DNA from: Kalmusia sp. IMI 367209
Taxonomy: Eukaryota > Ascomycota > Dothideomycetes > Pleosporales > Didymosphaeriaceae
Reading direction: 5' to 3'
NCBI GenBank assembly: GCA_027946365.1
Contig: JAPEUQ010000014.1
Location: 868,001-932,000 of the forward strand
Length of the DNA stretch: 64,000 nucleotides
Part shown: positions 1 through 12,045 of the stretch, in pieces
How positions within the stretch are numbered: the first letter of the stretch is position 1
How the letters are laid out: each line of letters starts with the position of its first letter
Translations under genes and position numbers: made by a program
The notes under the pieces: generated by a model
Database searches by the model: none
Seen by the model: only the letters and a program-made list of their open reading frames with translations
Told to the model about the DNA's origin: nothing

Positions 1-1493
1 CACTCGGGCTTTCGGCTGCGGTATCGACAGGCGTTCAGTGCTTCGATTTATGACTATGAAAAGCGATTCTCCTACGCTTGGCTCCAGACCAGGCAATCAG
101 GTCTCGACAATGTTGAGCACAGCAAAGAGTCAATAAAGTGTGTCAACCCTAGTTGATAGGAGGAGAAAAAAAGTATCCTGTTCAGACACATCAGCCTCAA
201 TGTTGAGGAGGGGGCGAAGTTGATGTATTAATGCTGGCGGATCGCCAACTGGACCGTGAGGGTGCTTGCGATATCTCTCGGTCTGTGACGTTAATTAAGC
301 AAGAAGCTTTCCAAATATAATGCCAATAATACAGAAGGTGATCTTCAAGGTGCTACGACATGAGTGAAAGTAAAAGGTAGTACGAAGTCGGAGGGCAAAT
401 GTGTATCCGCGTGCTGATAAAAAGCAACCAGGTGCGGAGCGTCACAGCTGCAGCAGGGCGACGTCGTTTGAAGGGCCGAAGTACCGCTGACACACGGCAT
501 AATGCCTCGATGCAGCTTGGTTGCACAAAGGATCAAAGTCCAACGGGCCAGTATCCGTCTGTCCATGGCTTGCTAGATGTTGGGTAGCGAAGGCGGCAGA
601 CATCTAGGCAGAACCGGAGAGGGTGGCGGATTGTTCCTTCACATGCTAATGTAGGACTGAATATTGGAACAAGGACAGGCTGATGAAGACGAGAAGCTTA
701 AATGCTGGCGTGATGAAGCAGAATGGCCATCCTCCTGCCCGAGTGCACCCTCTTGGCCGGACAGGCAACGGCAAGAGCAACGAGCCGACAAAGGTTCAGG
801 CGGCGAACAGACCAGTAGAGGCATGCCGCAGCCAGTGACCGGGAACGCAAGAGCTGAGGCAAAGGATTTGCTATATGTATGGTATCGTCGATATGTACGA
901 TGTGCGGGGGTTATTGACGCTTCCGGCCCACTGTGCAGAAACGTTGCAAGCTGTCTTCTGGCTTACGAGGCTGGCCAGCCACTCAGCACCCAGCGTCCGG
1001 CGCGCCAGCCGACGGACTATCAATCGATGTGCGCCGTGTAACGTGGTGAACCGGCGCTTCGTGGCAGAAGTCGGCGAAGGGCGAAAGTTAGATGGCGCCC
1101 CAGTGATCAAGGGCATATGCGGGTGCCAGCTGCAGCCAGCTCTGGGTGCGCAATTGGGCGCCGTAACGAGCGAGCCTCAGCCGAGCCTCGGCCCCAGGCC
1201 GAACATGCTGGCGCGCTCCGCAACGGGCGCGAGGGGTGGTGTAATCTGCGGGAGCCATGGGCGGTGACAATGTGCGAAGGCGGCCGCTGAGGTTCGGCGC
1301 CGACACAGAACGTGCTGTCGAGATGTCGAGATGCGCCGTGTGCGATGCTGTGCACCCGTACTAGCTGACTGATCGGCCCTCGAAGCGGGAAGGCGCGATC
1401 TGCGATGTAAATAGTAGGGCTACGCGACCACCAACGAGGAACCACGACGACTGACCGCCCATCTCACTGCGTGCATGACAGGACACCAACGCG
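1..1493. other. Intergenic, no gene recognised
   Basis: Several open frames overlap here, mainly between 640 and 1450 where the DNA is GC-rich. None has a recognisable domain, a plausible intron pattern, or a translation that looks like protein. The last part is presumably the promoter of the kinetochore gene that begins at 1494. I see no TATA box or repeat that stands out. Confidence 0.5.
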
Positions 1494-4064
1494 ATGCCCT
1501 CCCTAACCGACCGTATGACTGTTCATGCTTCTCAGCCGCCCACCGCTAATGCATTACGGCAGGAGAACGGCCCGCCAGTTTGCACGACGCGCTAGAAGCT
1601 TTGGAGAGAGGTCTGCATGCTTTCGTGCGACTTGAGCTGTTGCTGACTAGGGGAACAGCATCAAACACGCCCATAAGACAACGGGCTGTCAAGGTGTCGA
1701 GCGTCGTCCAAGTCATTTGCGCTCATGCCTTCGAAGTGGGACTGGACCAAGATGCCTTGCGGACTGTCGTGCAAATCGCGTCGGTCAAGACTGAACTGGA
1801 CCAGACGAGTGTAACCACACTCGTCAAAAATCTTTATCCCGCGCAACGGGTACCCGCGGATGTCGTGGTGACCATCGTTGGAGCTCTCGGACAAGGCAAA
1901 GGCAAGCCCACGCCGGGCACACAGAACGGCTTCGTCAAGTGGCTCGCGACCGTCCACGAGATCATTCAGGACCCCAATGTTCTCTCACGTTTGTATGGTG
2001 TCTTGTTCGGGATGCTCGATTCGATCAGCATCAGGTGAGTATCGCTCAAGTCCGAACTCTACTCCAGATCTTGCTAAGCTTACTAGGACCTCGTTGTGTC
2101 ATCTGCTCTCTTTGATCACCCGCCGAAAGCATGTCAAACCTTTCAGAATCCAGCAACTGTAAGTATATGCACGAATCGCTACAATAGTATCCACACTACG
2201 GCTACTGACATGATCTTAGACTCGAGCTCGCCCGTGGTCTTGGTAACGAGCCAGCTCTTCAAGGTCTTCTCCGCATTTACAAGGATTACTATCCCGACAT
2301 TATTCTCGGAAGTACTACCGTGAGCCGAAACTCATTTCCCCCAGTGAGTTATGGTTCCTGTGCTGCGTGTCACCTGTACGCTTCGAAGTAATTGCTAATC
2401 TGATAGCGACCTGATACCGAGTGGCGATCAAGGATCCTTGCGGTACAAGAGCGGGCTGCTGCAGAAAATGAGTCCGGTGTCGAGCAACATAGCGGCTTCA
2501 AGGTTCTGAGGAAAGGCCCCAAGGGGGTCAAGACATCGGCCATTCCAGATGTGCATACTTTTCACACCAACGAGGCAAGTAACCCAGACTTTCGGGTAAT
2601 GGAGACCCGCTAATGATTCGGTTAGACATCAGTGACCCTTGAGGGAATCGATAATGTGGAAGACTTTGTTGAAAAACTGGACAGGATCGAGCCCCCTGGG
2701 CAGCTAGTCTCTTTTCTCACCGATCCACTCCTGCAGAAATACGTTGAGCTGAAAGACTCACCGATCATCTCAAGGCGAATTCAATTGTGGCTCTCCACGT
2801 GCCTTGAGGAACAGTACTATGCAATCAAAGAGGGTACGGTTGATGAGCGCTACTTGTCTGAGATCCTCGAAGGGCTGCTTGAGCATGCGCAGTACACAAA
2901 GGTTGGCTCGGTCACCCCCACTCACGCACAGCTCTTCTCTGACTATGTGTAGAAACTGTTACCGATCGTGCAATCGTTTCTAAAAGAGTACTTACTCATT
3001 TGGGACGGACTGCACAATGTTGACACTGTCTTCGGTCTGCTCTCGTACATTCCAATACAACCTTTTGCAGGTAAGCTGCGTCGATCTCCACTCGATCATG
3101 CACACGTTGACCCTCAATAGACGCTTATGCAACCTTCCTTCAGCCAGCCGAACGCGCATTGCTCACGCACACTGTAGAAGCCTGCGAATGCCTTCTCAGA
3201 TTTTACACCTCGCTACTCCGGCAATGGGCAAATCAGGCTTCGCCACAGCCATCTCGTTCAAGCCACGCCCTCGCGCACCCTGATCAACGTGCGCTGCACG
3301 ATCTCGCCGCCCACGTCGCCACGTTCTGCGAATCGCTCATTCTTTCACTTCAATCAGACTCTACCTCGGCTCCCGCCATAACATCATCCATCCTTACCTT
3401 CTATGAGCATCTCTCCGCCTCCTCAAAACCCCACCAAATCCCAATCATTCTCCTTCCGACACCACTGCTCTACCTTCTTACACTTTCTCCTAGCGCAACA
3501 ACCCTTACTCGCACAGCGGGTATAGTCGCGAACTACAAACATGCGTTTGACGACTATCCCAAACGGTTAGCGGACTACTACTCCAAAGAGATGGTCGAAA
3601 ACTTCAACTGCGCCATCCGTGATATTCACAACCTACTTTGGTCCTCGAAAGCCCTCTCCATCTCCAAAGAGACCAAAGCACTGGGACTGTACTGCGAATT
3701 ATCGCTGCGCGACACTCTGCACGCGTATGTCAATGAAATAGATCATGGGTATAACATCCAATCTACGTTCAACCTTTCCCATAATCCGCTCCTCGCTTCG
3801 AGCTCGCTCGCAGTCTGGCTCGACGTTGAAAACAAACAGATCGAAGAGCACGAGTATGATTCTGAAGCGATAAGGCGACACGAAGGTCCAGTGAGTCATG
3901 GCAGTCTGGAGAAGCTGAGGGCGAGTCGTGGCGTGGATGTGCATTGGGAGGCATACAGGGTCGCCGTGCTGATATGGTTGGCGGAAAGAGGGTTGCCCGG
4001 TCTGAGGGACTTCATGTTCGCGGCTTCGACGGGCCTGAAGGCGAAGTACCGGGGTAGGGTGTGA
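1494..4064 (+). CDS. mis6: Inner kinetochore protein CENP-I/Mis6 family
   Basis: Predicted CENP-I (Mis6) subunit of the constitutive centromere-associated network, which sits on CENP-A chromatin in the nucleus. Recognised by family-like segments: LHDALEAL near the N-terminus, LYPAQRVPADVV, GFVKWLATVHEI, LYGVLFGMLD, SLCHLLSLITRR and YKDYYPDIILG. Proposed exons: 1494-1512, 1563-2034, 2087-2158, 2220-2343, 2407-2574, 2626-2901, 2953-3070, 3121-4064; together exactly 731 codons (730 aa plus stop). The large second exon has no early in-frame ATG. A 19 nt first exon with a 50 nt intron (donor GTATGA, branch CTAAT, acceptor CAG) restores the frame. The intron at 2575-2625 is of GC-AG type, and the donor at 2902 (GTTGGC) is weak. 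The helical, low-motif sequence fits the family. The next gene is convergent. Confidence 0.85.
1513..1562 (+). other. First intron of the CENP-I gene, creating a 19 nt start exon
   Basis: Donor GTATGA, a CTAAT branch-like site 11 nt before the end, and a CAG acceptor. Splicing joins the ATG at 1494 to the frame of the 1563-2034 exon through a split Arg codon. Without it, the ATG frame stops within 34 codons. Confidence 0.6.
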
Positions 4065-4497
4065 GGGCTGGACGCTTATGACTTTGATGATGTAACGTGT
4101 ATGATAGCTTGTCCTTTAAGTCTGTAGCGACAGTAGGATACCATTTTGAGAAATGCTTGCCGTTTCGGCGACGACATGAATTCGTCTCCTAGAGTTGCAA
4201 TGAGTTGACATGAGGTCTCAAGTATTTTGAACGCGTAGAGCATCTGATCATGAGATTTTTCACACCATGTTATGTAGATGCTACTATCAGCATCTACATA
4301 ATATGGTGAAGCTACCTGATAAATCTTCGTTAAAGGATGCAAAATCATACTTGGCTAAGTCTATATACTGAAGACAAGTAGTACGAACGAGCAAATTACC
4401 TCTCCTGCCAGTGCTGTCATCATTCGTAATCAATCACTTCCTTTGATCATTTTCACCCCCAGCCAGAGAACACCCAAACGCCTCATACCCCAAGGGC
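4065..4497. other. Convergent intergenic region with hairpin
   Basis: The 3' flanks of CENP-I (+) and the CRT10-like gene (-) share these 433 bases. The only structure seen is the inverted repeat at 4263-4308. The region is AT-richer than the flanking genes, as expected of 3' untranslated sequence. No gene is supported. Confidence 0.5.
4263..4308. repeat. Inverted repeat / hairpin, 20 nt arms, 6 nt loop
   Basis: Left arm 4263-4282 and right arm 4289-4308 are reverse complements at 19 of 20 positions. The single mismatch would be a G-U pair in the plus-strand RNA. The loop is ACTATC. It lies about 200 nt past the CENP-I stop and 190 nt past the stop of the convergent gene, so it may fall in one or both 3' ends. 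Confidence 0.8.
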
Positions 4498-7345
4498 CTA
4501 GACAACCAAATCGTCCAACGCCGGCTCTTCCTCCCCCGTGTACTTCCCAAGTTCATAGCTACGCACCGTATGATCTTCACTATACAGCAACAACCTCCAC
4601 CTTCTTGCTCCTCCCGCCCTCTCCTCACCAGCATCCACTTCACCCTCCTCTCGATCAAGCATACCTTGAATCGGACTGACCGCGATACCAACTAATCGCA
4701 GTCCCGGCTGATGTTCGAAGATCACGGTGTCGAGACGAAACGCGTAGAATGGCTTGCCATTGTGCATAGTCTTCGTCAACCGGAAGATGCCGACTCTGTG
4801 CGCAGGCGAGGCCACGATGAAAATGCTTAGCTCGGGTATCTGGGTGACGTAACATTGGCGGTGATACGAATCCTCGTTGATTGCAGGGGGAGATTTAGGA
4901 TATTCCCAGGAGAATAAGGGGTTTCGTATCGTGAGTATAGGGCTGGAATAGGTGACATCGAGATCGAAGGGTCGTTGGAACATGTATATTTCTTCTTTAG
5001 TGACGATGATGAGCGGCCTATCATGATCTGCCTAACGTGTGTGTCAGTACACATTGCACACCAATTACGCAAGTAGGATGGTTGTCTGGGACGCATCATA
5101 GGCCTTGTGATCCCAGGCCACATGATACATACGAGGACTGTCTCCAAGTTTTGATCTGTGACTGTGCTGTCCCCCGATAGGTCGACTCACCTCAATCGAA
5201 GCCTCGCGAAGAAAGTCTGCAGTATCAAACGCACAGTAAGGGTGTTTGTCATTTTCATGAGGTTGAAGATTGTATTCCTCGTCCCAATAAGTGGAGAATG
5301 ATCCTGTTGAGACTTCATTTGTGAGAAGAGATTCCTCATGTCCTTCTGCTTCAGTCTGAGGCGCTTCATCGTCGTCTGAAGCTGCACCATTAACAATATG
5401 GTCGGAATGAAATCCAAGACCATCGGCATCGATGAAATTACTCCTCCCATTCCCTGTATTCTTCCACTGTGTTATGTCCCAAAAGCACGGATCATCTTCT
5501 CGTTCAGGTTCGAAGGGGCAGAACCCAGCGCCGCACGCTACCTTCAGCGAGGTTGCTTCGTGGCAGGATCTTGGGTCTACGAACAAACTCGCCCATGCTG
5601 CATGTGGTACAGACCACCTATTCAGACAAGTGCATGATCTGGGGATCTGGATGTTGATGAGTATATGTCTGGTGAACTCAATATCTGCTCAGGCTCACCA
5701 AGGTCGGTTGACACCTGTTACCTACACAACGACCAACAGCTATGACTCGAGCAGGCCGACTATAAGTTTGAGATTATAAGTCAACAATCGCTCGTTATAA
5801 AGAAGCTCCCGCTATAAAAAGGGGGGAAGGTGGTCACTTACTGCGGCTTGCTCAGGTCCCACAGATGAGTAAGACCATCAATCGAGGTACTGGAAAGCCA
5901 TCTCCCTAGCCCGAGGAAAATACGTTAGAAGAACCTAAAGTCTCTAGAGAAGCTGTTATGTAACATGTGTCCTATGATGACTCGAGCTACAATAGAAGGT
6001 CTCGCTTTGTACTAGTACAACACGCAGCCCGAAGAGAATATACGTACCTCCAGGATCTGCACCACTATTATCAAACGTTACAGAAGGGATGTTACTTTTT
6101 GCCTGAGAATGAGAACAGTCAGCAAGGAACGTAAATCTACATTCTCCATGATTGCTTTTCGCCTGAGGGTTACTCCAGGAGTCATGTTACAAAGGCAAAC
6201 GGTGAAAAAACCTCGTGCTGAATGCCCAATATTTCCGAGGCTGTAGCTTGAATATAAAGTCTTGATTTTGCGACTTACATTTAACGTGATGAAACAATTC
6301 TCATGCCGCGTCAGGGGAAGGCCGGTTCTGTTTACTGCATGGCCTGGTGACTCATCTGGTTTAGACAAAGCATATGCAATGACTTTTACGACGTGCGTGT
6401 TTGCACTTATCGCTATCAATCGCGCCTCTCGGTGAACAGCAAGGCCCCAAGCGCTGGCACCGATGTTTTGGAGCTCGAAACATCGCATGCCATCTTGATC
6501 CACGCCATCTTGATCCATGCCGGCATCTTGCTTGTTCTTAATTGCTTGATGCTACACATAAAACCGTAAATTAGCAAACATAACCAAAGGTGGTGATCTA
6601 GAATGAACAAGACAAATGTAGGTGCATCCAGGCGTACGCACAATATTTGAAGTGCGATAGCCCACGATATCTCCATCGTCACATGCTATCAGGAGAATCT
6701 CCGAATTTCCAAGGTAGTCGACATGCAAACGATTGATCGAGTGCGGATCCTCAAGATCGATCCCAGGTGGAGTTGGAACCCCCGTGGCGGGAACAGTCAA
6801 TGTCCAGACTGGTTCCTTTGAATCGTCAGCCAAGCTGCAGCTTGCGATGTAATAAAAGAAATTGAGGATGATGATTGGAGTACATACCACACTCAGGGTT
6901 TGGTTCGGAAAGCCAGGTTGATAAATGCGGATTCGGTCGTTCCAGGCGACAAAGTATAGATTGTAGACACGAGAGAGTGCCGTAAGTTCGCATCTCCAAC
7001 GCTTCATTGGCGGTAGAAGTCCATAATTCCCGAACTAAATCCTAGTTAACATATACTCTTGGGAGACCGCGTTCTTGTTATAGAGTGATTAGTGATAGCT
7101 GATACTCTGGCTGGGGTTCTGTGTCGGTGCCTTATTCAGGATCTGGGAGTCTTTCAATCATGCCATTTCTTCGACATCAAAGATCAAATGGTGACAAAGC
7201 CAAGACAGATGCTCAAGAGTAACTAGCGACGCGATACGAAAGCATTCAAGTAGCCAACTACTGTTCATAGAGTACTTACCTTCGGTTCACAAGCTTGATG
7301 GCTGGTCCGGACGCAGGAAGTAGGTTTATACTTATGCTCATACAT
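4498..7345 (-). CDS. CRT10-family WD40-like protein
   Basis: Resembles fungal CRT10 proteins. In yeast Crt10 represses ribonucleotide reductase genes and is linked to the Rtt101-Mms22 ubiquitin ligase; that role here is by family only. Family-like blocks in order: LTALSRVYNLYFVAW, ILLIACDDGDIVGY, GASAWGLAVHREARLIAISANT, NIPSVTFDNSGADPGG, STSIDGLTHLWDL, LFVDPRSC and the C-terminal EIYMFQRPF. Exons I can place: 7345-7280 (start codon, phase 0), 7034-6888, 6815-6642, 6551-6279, 6102-6048, 5905-5842, then several more down to the TAG at 4498. The middle part (about 5840-5600) and the last two introns (about 5210-4990) are less certain. The first intron is long (245 nt), so the start exon is tentative; the ATG at 7007 is the fallback. 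Confidence 0.7.
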
Positions 7346-7878
7346 GGTGACGGTATATCATGACTTCTGCGCAGCGGGTTTGTATGAGCAGCTGCTCTAG
7401 AACGTTGACCGCCGACGGAGGTCTAGCAAATTGATGTTGTGACTGTGGCAGGCGCTGGTGGCGTTTGTGTTGCAGGCGCACGGACCATGCTGCCTCATTT
7501 CAAGGTGACAGCTCTCTCAGGGCTCGAACCTAAGGTAGTCCATGCATGTATTACTTCTCCTCAGCTATTTCGACGTATTATGTATCGACAGGGCATATTT
7601 CCTCATGTCAAAATATTTCGCGTGATGCGCTGCAATCGGTTCCCTCAGAATACTGAATCTTTTTGTGGCTCACCAGAGCATTATACAAGTCTATCAATAT
7701 GATGCCGCCTTTCCAGGCTTCGAAATCCAAGTCTATGCAGCGGCGAAACGCTCGCACAAATGCCTAGTTGCGAGGCATCGTAAAATATCACAATCCTTGC
7801 GGAATTCACTATAACTAACCCCGGAATGGTACACAGACAACAATGTGCAGACTTCTTTGACCAAAAACCGAACGCCGC
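7346..7878. other. Intergenic, nothing recognised
   Basis: Lies upstream of the CRT10-like gene and downstream of the carrier gene. One 87-codon open frame (7439-7702) has no protein-like composition and no family resemblance. No repeat or clear regulatory motif seen. Confidence 0.4.
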
Positions 7879-9168
7879 CTAGTGCTTAGCCGTAACCTGA
7901 TCGCCGGTGAGCTTCTCAACGGCTTCCTTGGCGCTGTAGAAATGTTAAATCATGCCCTATGTGAGGTTGTTCAATGGCACTTACACATCACCCAAGGCAA
8001 CCATGCAGACCGTTTGCCAAACACCGAGTCCAATACGGGGAGTAACGCCACGGTACAATCCCTTCATACCGTTCTGCGAGTAGATGTATCTCGCAGCCTT
8101 TCCGACAGTCAAGTTCTTCGGACGGTTGGGGTCCTCCTTCTTCGACTGCATCTCAACGCGGATAACCTCGATGGGCTGGTTCCACGCACTGAGACCACCA
8201 CCGAGAGCAGACGCGGTGATCTTCTCCACAACGCTGAGCTTCTCACCGCCCTCCTTGCCGGTGACCCTGCGAATACCAGTCTCGGCCACACGGGAGAGAC
8301 CGAAGCGGGAGCCCCAGTTGGTGACCTGGCGGACCGCGACGGCGTTGACGCCCTTGTTGATGCCGCGAATACCCTCCTTACGCCAGATCTCCATGAACGT
8401 CTCCATGGTCCCCGGGGGCTTCATGCCAGCAGCCGCGACCTTGTGCTTTGTGATCTCGACCGTCTTCATGCAGGTACAGAAGCCCATGGTAGCGTAGGCT
8501 TGCGCCAGACCACCAACCATGCCACCAGAGATACCTCCAACGAAGTTGTTGGCGCCAAAAGACTTGGCGTAGTATTCGGCCTCGGAGGCGACGAAGAGGA
8601 GGACGGCGCCCTTCGTAGATGCTTCGATCCAGGCCCAGGGAATGAGACCTTGGTAGACTGTGATCCGCTCGTTAGCTCCAATTCTCCCGTAGCTTGCTAG
8701 AGCGCTTCGAGCGCATCCGCCTTCAGATCTCGGGTGTATCCAGACGGAGGGACTCACATCCAAGAACACCACCACGCGCCCAGATGCGGCCAATAGCTCC
8801 TCCAAAGCCATCAGCTCTGTTCGCGGCCATTGCTATCGACCCGATTAGCCATCACACATGAGTGAATACCGTGGCCTGAGTCTGCTTACTCGTCTTCACC
8901 ACCTCAAGTGGCTGTCCCAGAGTGGTGACCCTGTAGCCAATGCGTCAGCGCTCATTCTCACACATGAGACCATATCGTTGCCAACTTACTCGAACAAGTT
9001 CAATCCAGCACCCACTGCACGGAAAATGCACCGGTCAGCCCCAATTCATGCCCTGAGCTCCTCTACGACGCGAAACTTACACAGCAGGTTGCTAAACTTC
9101 ACCGGCTTCTTCTCAAGCGTCGCCGGTGCCGCTGGCAGGCCAGCAACAGTCGCGGTGGATGTGCTCAT
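7879..9168 (-). CDS. yhm2: Mitochondrial citrate/oxoglutarate carrier, Yhm2 type
   Basis: SLC25-family carrier of the inner mitochondrial membrane. The yeast homologue exchanges citrate for oxoglutarate and also binds mitochondrial DNA. The sequence is nearly diagnostic: YQGLIPWAWIEASTKGAVL, GGMVGGLAQAYATMGFCTC, MKTVEITKHK, GIRGINKGVNAVAVRQVTNW and GLYRGVTPRIGLGVWQTV. Carrier motifs appear in degenerate form (GQPLEVVKT, NQPIEVIRVEMQ). Exons: 9168-9081, 9014-8990, 8930-8890, 8832-8758, 8657-7985, 7933-7879, totalling exactly 319 codons (318 aa). The first exons are tiny (25 and 41 nt). The protein ends in VTAKH. Citrate synthase lies directly upstream on the same strand, which fits a citrate-supply theme. 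Confidence 0.93.
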
Positions 9169-10330
9169 CTCTGGGAGTAGTTGTCGATTAGGGGGCCGGA
9201 CCGAGGCAGAAGGGCGCGTCGTTCGCTATGAAAGTCTACGGGAGGTAAGAGTGACCTGGGAAGGATGACAGGAGAGACAATACTACAGTGGAAGAAGAAG
9301 AAAGGCAGAAAAGTTCCGGGAATGAGAGGATGCTAGCGGCCTCGCAGAGGGCCCGGGCGGCACTGGGCGAGCGATTGCTGGATGGTGCCAAGACCTCGTG
9401 CTTCGCGGAGTGCTCCAGCTCGCTCTGCTGCGAATGCCTGCATGTGGCTTTTCTGACAGTCAATCTACGGGTCTTTCCGTACAGCATGTAGCTCTATCGT
9501 TCACTGTCCATGAGAATGGACCACAACACAGAGATCGACGTTAACAGTGTCGTCTCTCAACTACGCTGCGCTCATCTCAACAGCGCCGACCACAACAATG
9601 GGTTAGCGGCTCTTCGAAGACAGTGAGCCAGCGCTCAACAGCACGGCCGCGTGGCGGCCATCACAAGCAGTGCCCGGCTATTCCCGGGCTTCGGGATTGG
9701 CCCAGTGTTGGGTGCTTCTCTGAGCTCTTGCCGCGGGAGCTGAGCCGCGTGCCCGTAAGCGTAACAAGCAGCGCCGCTATCGCCCAGCTGCAGTCGGCGG
9801 CGTCGGCCATCGACTATTGACATTTGCGGCGTTATTGTGGAATCTACTAGCAGCAAAAAGCAAAGTGTTCAAAGCTCTGGACAGCTGCGCGGGGACGAAG
9901 ATAGGGGCAACTGAAGTTCGACAAGTTCGACGGTGTTTGGTAGCACTATGCAAACACCGCGGCAAACTACGATTGTCAAACACCCGTATGCACATACATA
10001 CTATAGAGCTACAAGGAAAAACTCGGCGCACATTGAGTCTGCATACTTCTATTCCCAATAGTACAGCAAAACGGCTCTGTATTCGCCAAACAATGGTTGG
10101 AAGTGCACAAGTGGAACTTTTTAAGCGTGGCATTGGTCGCTCGGAACTAAAAGGTACTACTACAGCCTAGATATCTCAAGTAAACAAAAGCTCGATGCAT
10201 GCTAATACACCAAAACGCACATCCCAAACTATCCTTACAGCCCTATACAATTGGTATACAGAAAGTCTTCTCAGTCTTGAGCCACCTTTCCGATCCGTCT
10301 ATTAACCTCGCCCACATCGTCAAAGCCAGC
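9169..10330. other. Intergenic: carrier promoter and citrate synthase 3' flank
   Basis: About 1.2 kb between two minus-strand genes. The part next to the carrier start carries purine-rich runs on the plus strand (around 9289-9305), that is, pyrimidine-rich on the carrier strand as in many fungal promoters. Short open frames here show no family resemblance. Confidence 0.4.
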
Positions 10331-12045
10331 TTACAAAGTAGCGCCAACAAGCTTGGCGTAGGCCTCAGTGCTGAAAGACTTGGGTCGCTCGATCGGAGCG
10401 CCGACGGCACGGTCGATGATGAGCTGGGGAAGAACACCGAGAGCGCGGGACACACCGAAGAGAACGGTGTAGTAGCCCTGCTCGGTGAGGCCGTAGTACT
10501 GGAGCAGAACACCTGAGTGCGCGTCGACGTTGGGGTAGGGGTTCTTGGTCTTGCCGTGCTCGGTAAGGACACCAGGAGCGATCTTGTAGACCTGGCTGAC
10601 GAGCTTGAACATGGGGTCGTCGGGCAAGTGCTTCTGGGCAAATTCGCGCTGGGAGACGTAACGGGGGTCGGTCTTGCGAAGGACGGCATGGCCATAGCCA
10701 GGGACGACTTGGCCTGCCTTGAGGGTAGACCAGAGGTAGTCCTTGATCGACTCGTCACTGATATCGTTGCCAATAGCCTTCTTCATCTTCTGAAGCCAGA
10801 CGAGCACCTCCTGGTTGGCCCTAGGATTTGTTAGTAACGTCCAGTTGCATAGCACGTTGAATAGTCAACTCACAGTCCGTGAAGAGGGCCAGCAAGACCA
10901 TTAAGACCAGCAGCGAGGGAGAGGTAAGGGGAGCTAAGGGCGCTGCCAACCAAGTGCGTGGTGTGGGCACTGACGTTGCCGCCCTCATGGTCAGTGTGGA
11001 TGGTGAGGTAGAGCCTCATGAGCTCAACGAAGTCCTTGTTGTCAGCAAATCCGAGCTGGTTGGCCAAGTTGAAGGAGTAATCCTTGTCCTTCTGGATAGG
11101 AGCGACGCGGCCATCCTTGTAGACGTTGCGGTAGATTTTGGAAGCAATTGTGGGAAGCTTAGCGATGAGGTTCATAGAGTCCTCGAAAGTGTGCTCCCAG
11201 TACTGCGACTTGGGCATTCCCTTAGCATACGCCTTGGCGAAGTTTGACTCGTGCTCGAGAGCAGTGACAGCAAGCGAGAACTGAGCCATGGGGTGGAGGT
11301 CGTTGGGGCAGCGGTCAATGAGCTCCTCGACGAACTTGGGTACATCGGAACGAGCGGCCCAGTCGGCGGACAGATCGCGGACCTGCTGCTCAGAGGGAAC
11401 CTCGCCGGTCAAGAGAAGCCAGAAGAGACCTGCAATTGTTCAGCAAAGTTTCGAGGACGTGTGAGATTCAACATACCCTCAGGGAGGGGCTCCTGGCCAC
11501 CAGGGGCCTTGGGGAGAACCTCTTGGCACTCGGGAATCTATTTCATGTTATTCCACGTCGCTGAATGATGCAGTGAGATACGTACGGTCTTGCCACGGAA
11601 TCGGATACCCTCCTCAGAGTCGAGCACGGAGCCCTAGCACTGTGAGCATTTCGCCGATAGACACGAGCTCCAACCCGACCTACCTCCCAGACGAGAGACT
11701 TGATGCCACGGGCACCGCCATACACCTGGTCAAGCGTGACCTCACCGACGACCTTGCTACCGTGTTCCCTGTAATGAAATGTCAATGCTGCAATGGAGGC
11801 TCGGAATTGGCGGCGCGTACTTTCGGAGCTTCTTGATCTTCTCGATCTCACCGGGAAGCTTCGCGGCGAAGGTCTCCTTGAGAGTCTGTAATTGATTAGA
11901 TGCTGCTCCGGTGGCGTCGATGGAAAGTACGCACCTGGGTCTTTCCGGTCGAGTAGCTGCGGAAGCCAGTGAAGGCGGAGGACCGCAGGGGAGTGCAGGG
12001 CACAGCGCGGAGAGCGCGGGTGCTCAATCGTAGCGAAGAGGCCAT
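10331..12045 (-). CDS. cit1: Mitochondrial citrate synthase
   Basis: Condenses acetyl-CoA and oxaloacetate to citrate in the mitochondrial matrix. Exon 1 (12045-11935) encodes a 37-residue, Arg/Ser-rich presequence with no acidic residue, as in matrix targeting signals. Catalytic regions are intact: the His in [15 protein letters not shown], the His in [16 protein letters not shown] and the Asp in [18 protein letters not shown]. Other family blocks are [16 protein letters not shown], [17 protein letters not shown] and [18 protein letters not shown]. The C-terminus is [10 protein letters not shown]. About six introns interrupt the front half, including ones near 11934, 11821, 11690, 11584 and 11475, with another at about 10873-10820. 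The neighbouring carrier moves its product. A divergent RNA-binding gene starts 1.06 kb upstream. Confidence 0.96.

Noticed and set aside
875..1445. Several overlapping open frames over 100 codons near the window start
   Set aside because: They occur in all frames of a GC-rich stretch, have biased Arg/Pro/Ala composition and match no family, so they look like chance.
1580..2038. CENP-I starting at a TTG at 1580
   Set aside because: A spliced ATG start at 1494 explains the frame without a non-AUG start.
7882..8700. 272-codon plus-strand frame opposite the citrate carrier
   Set aside because: It is the antisense shadow of a clearly recognised carrier gene with conserved exons.
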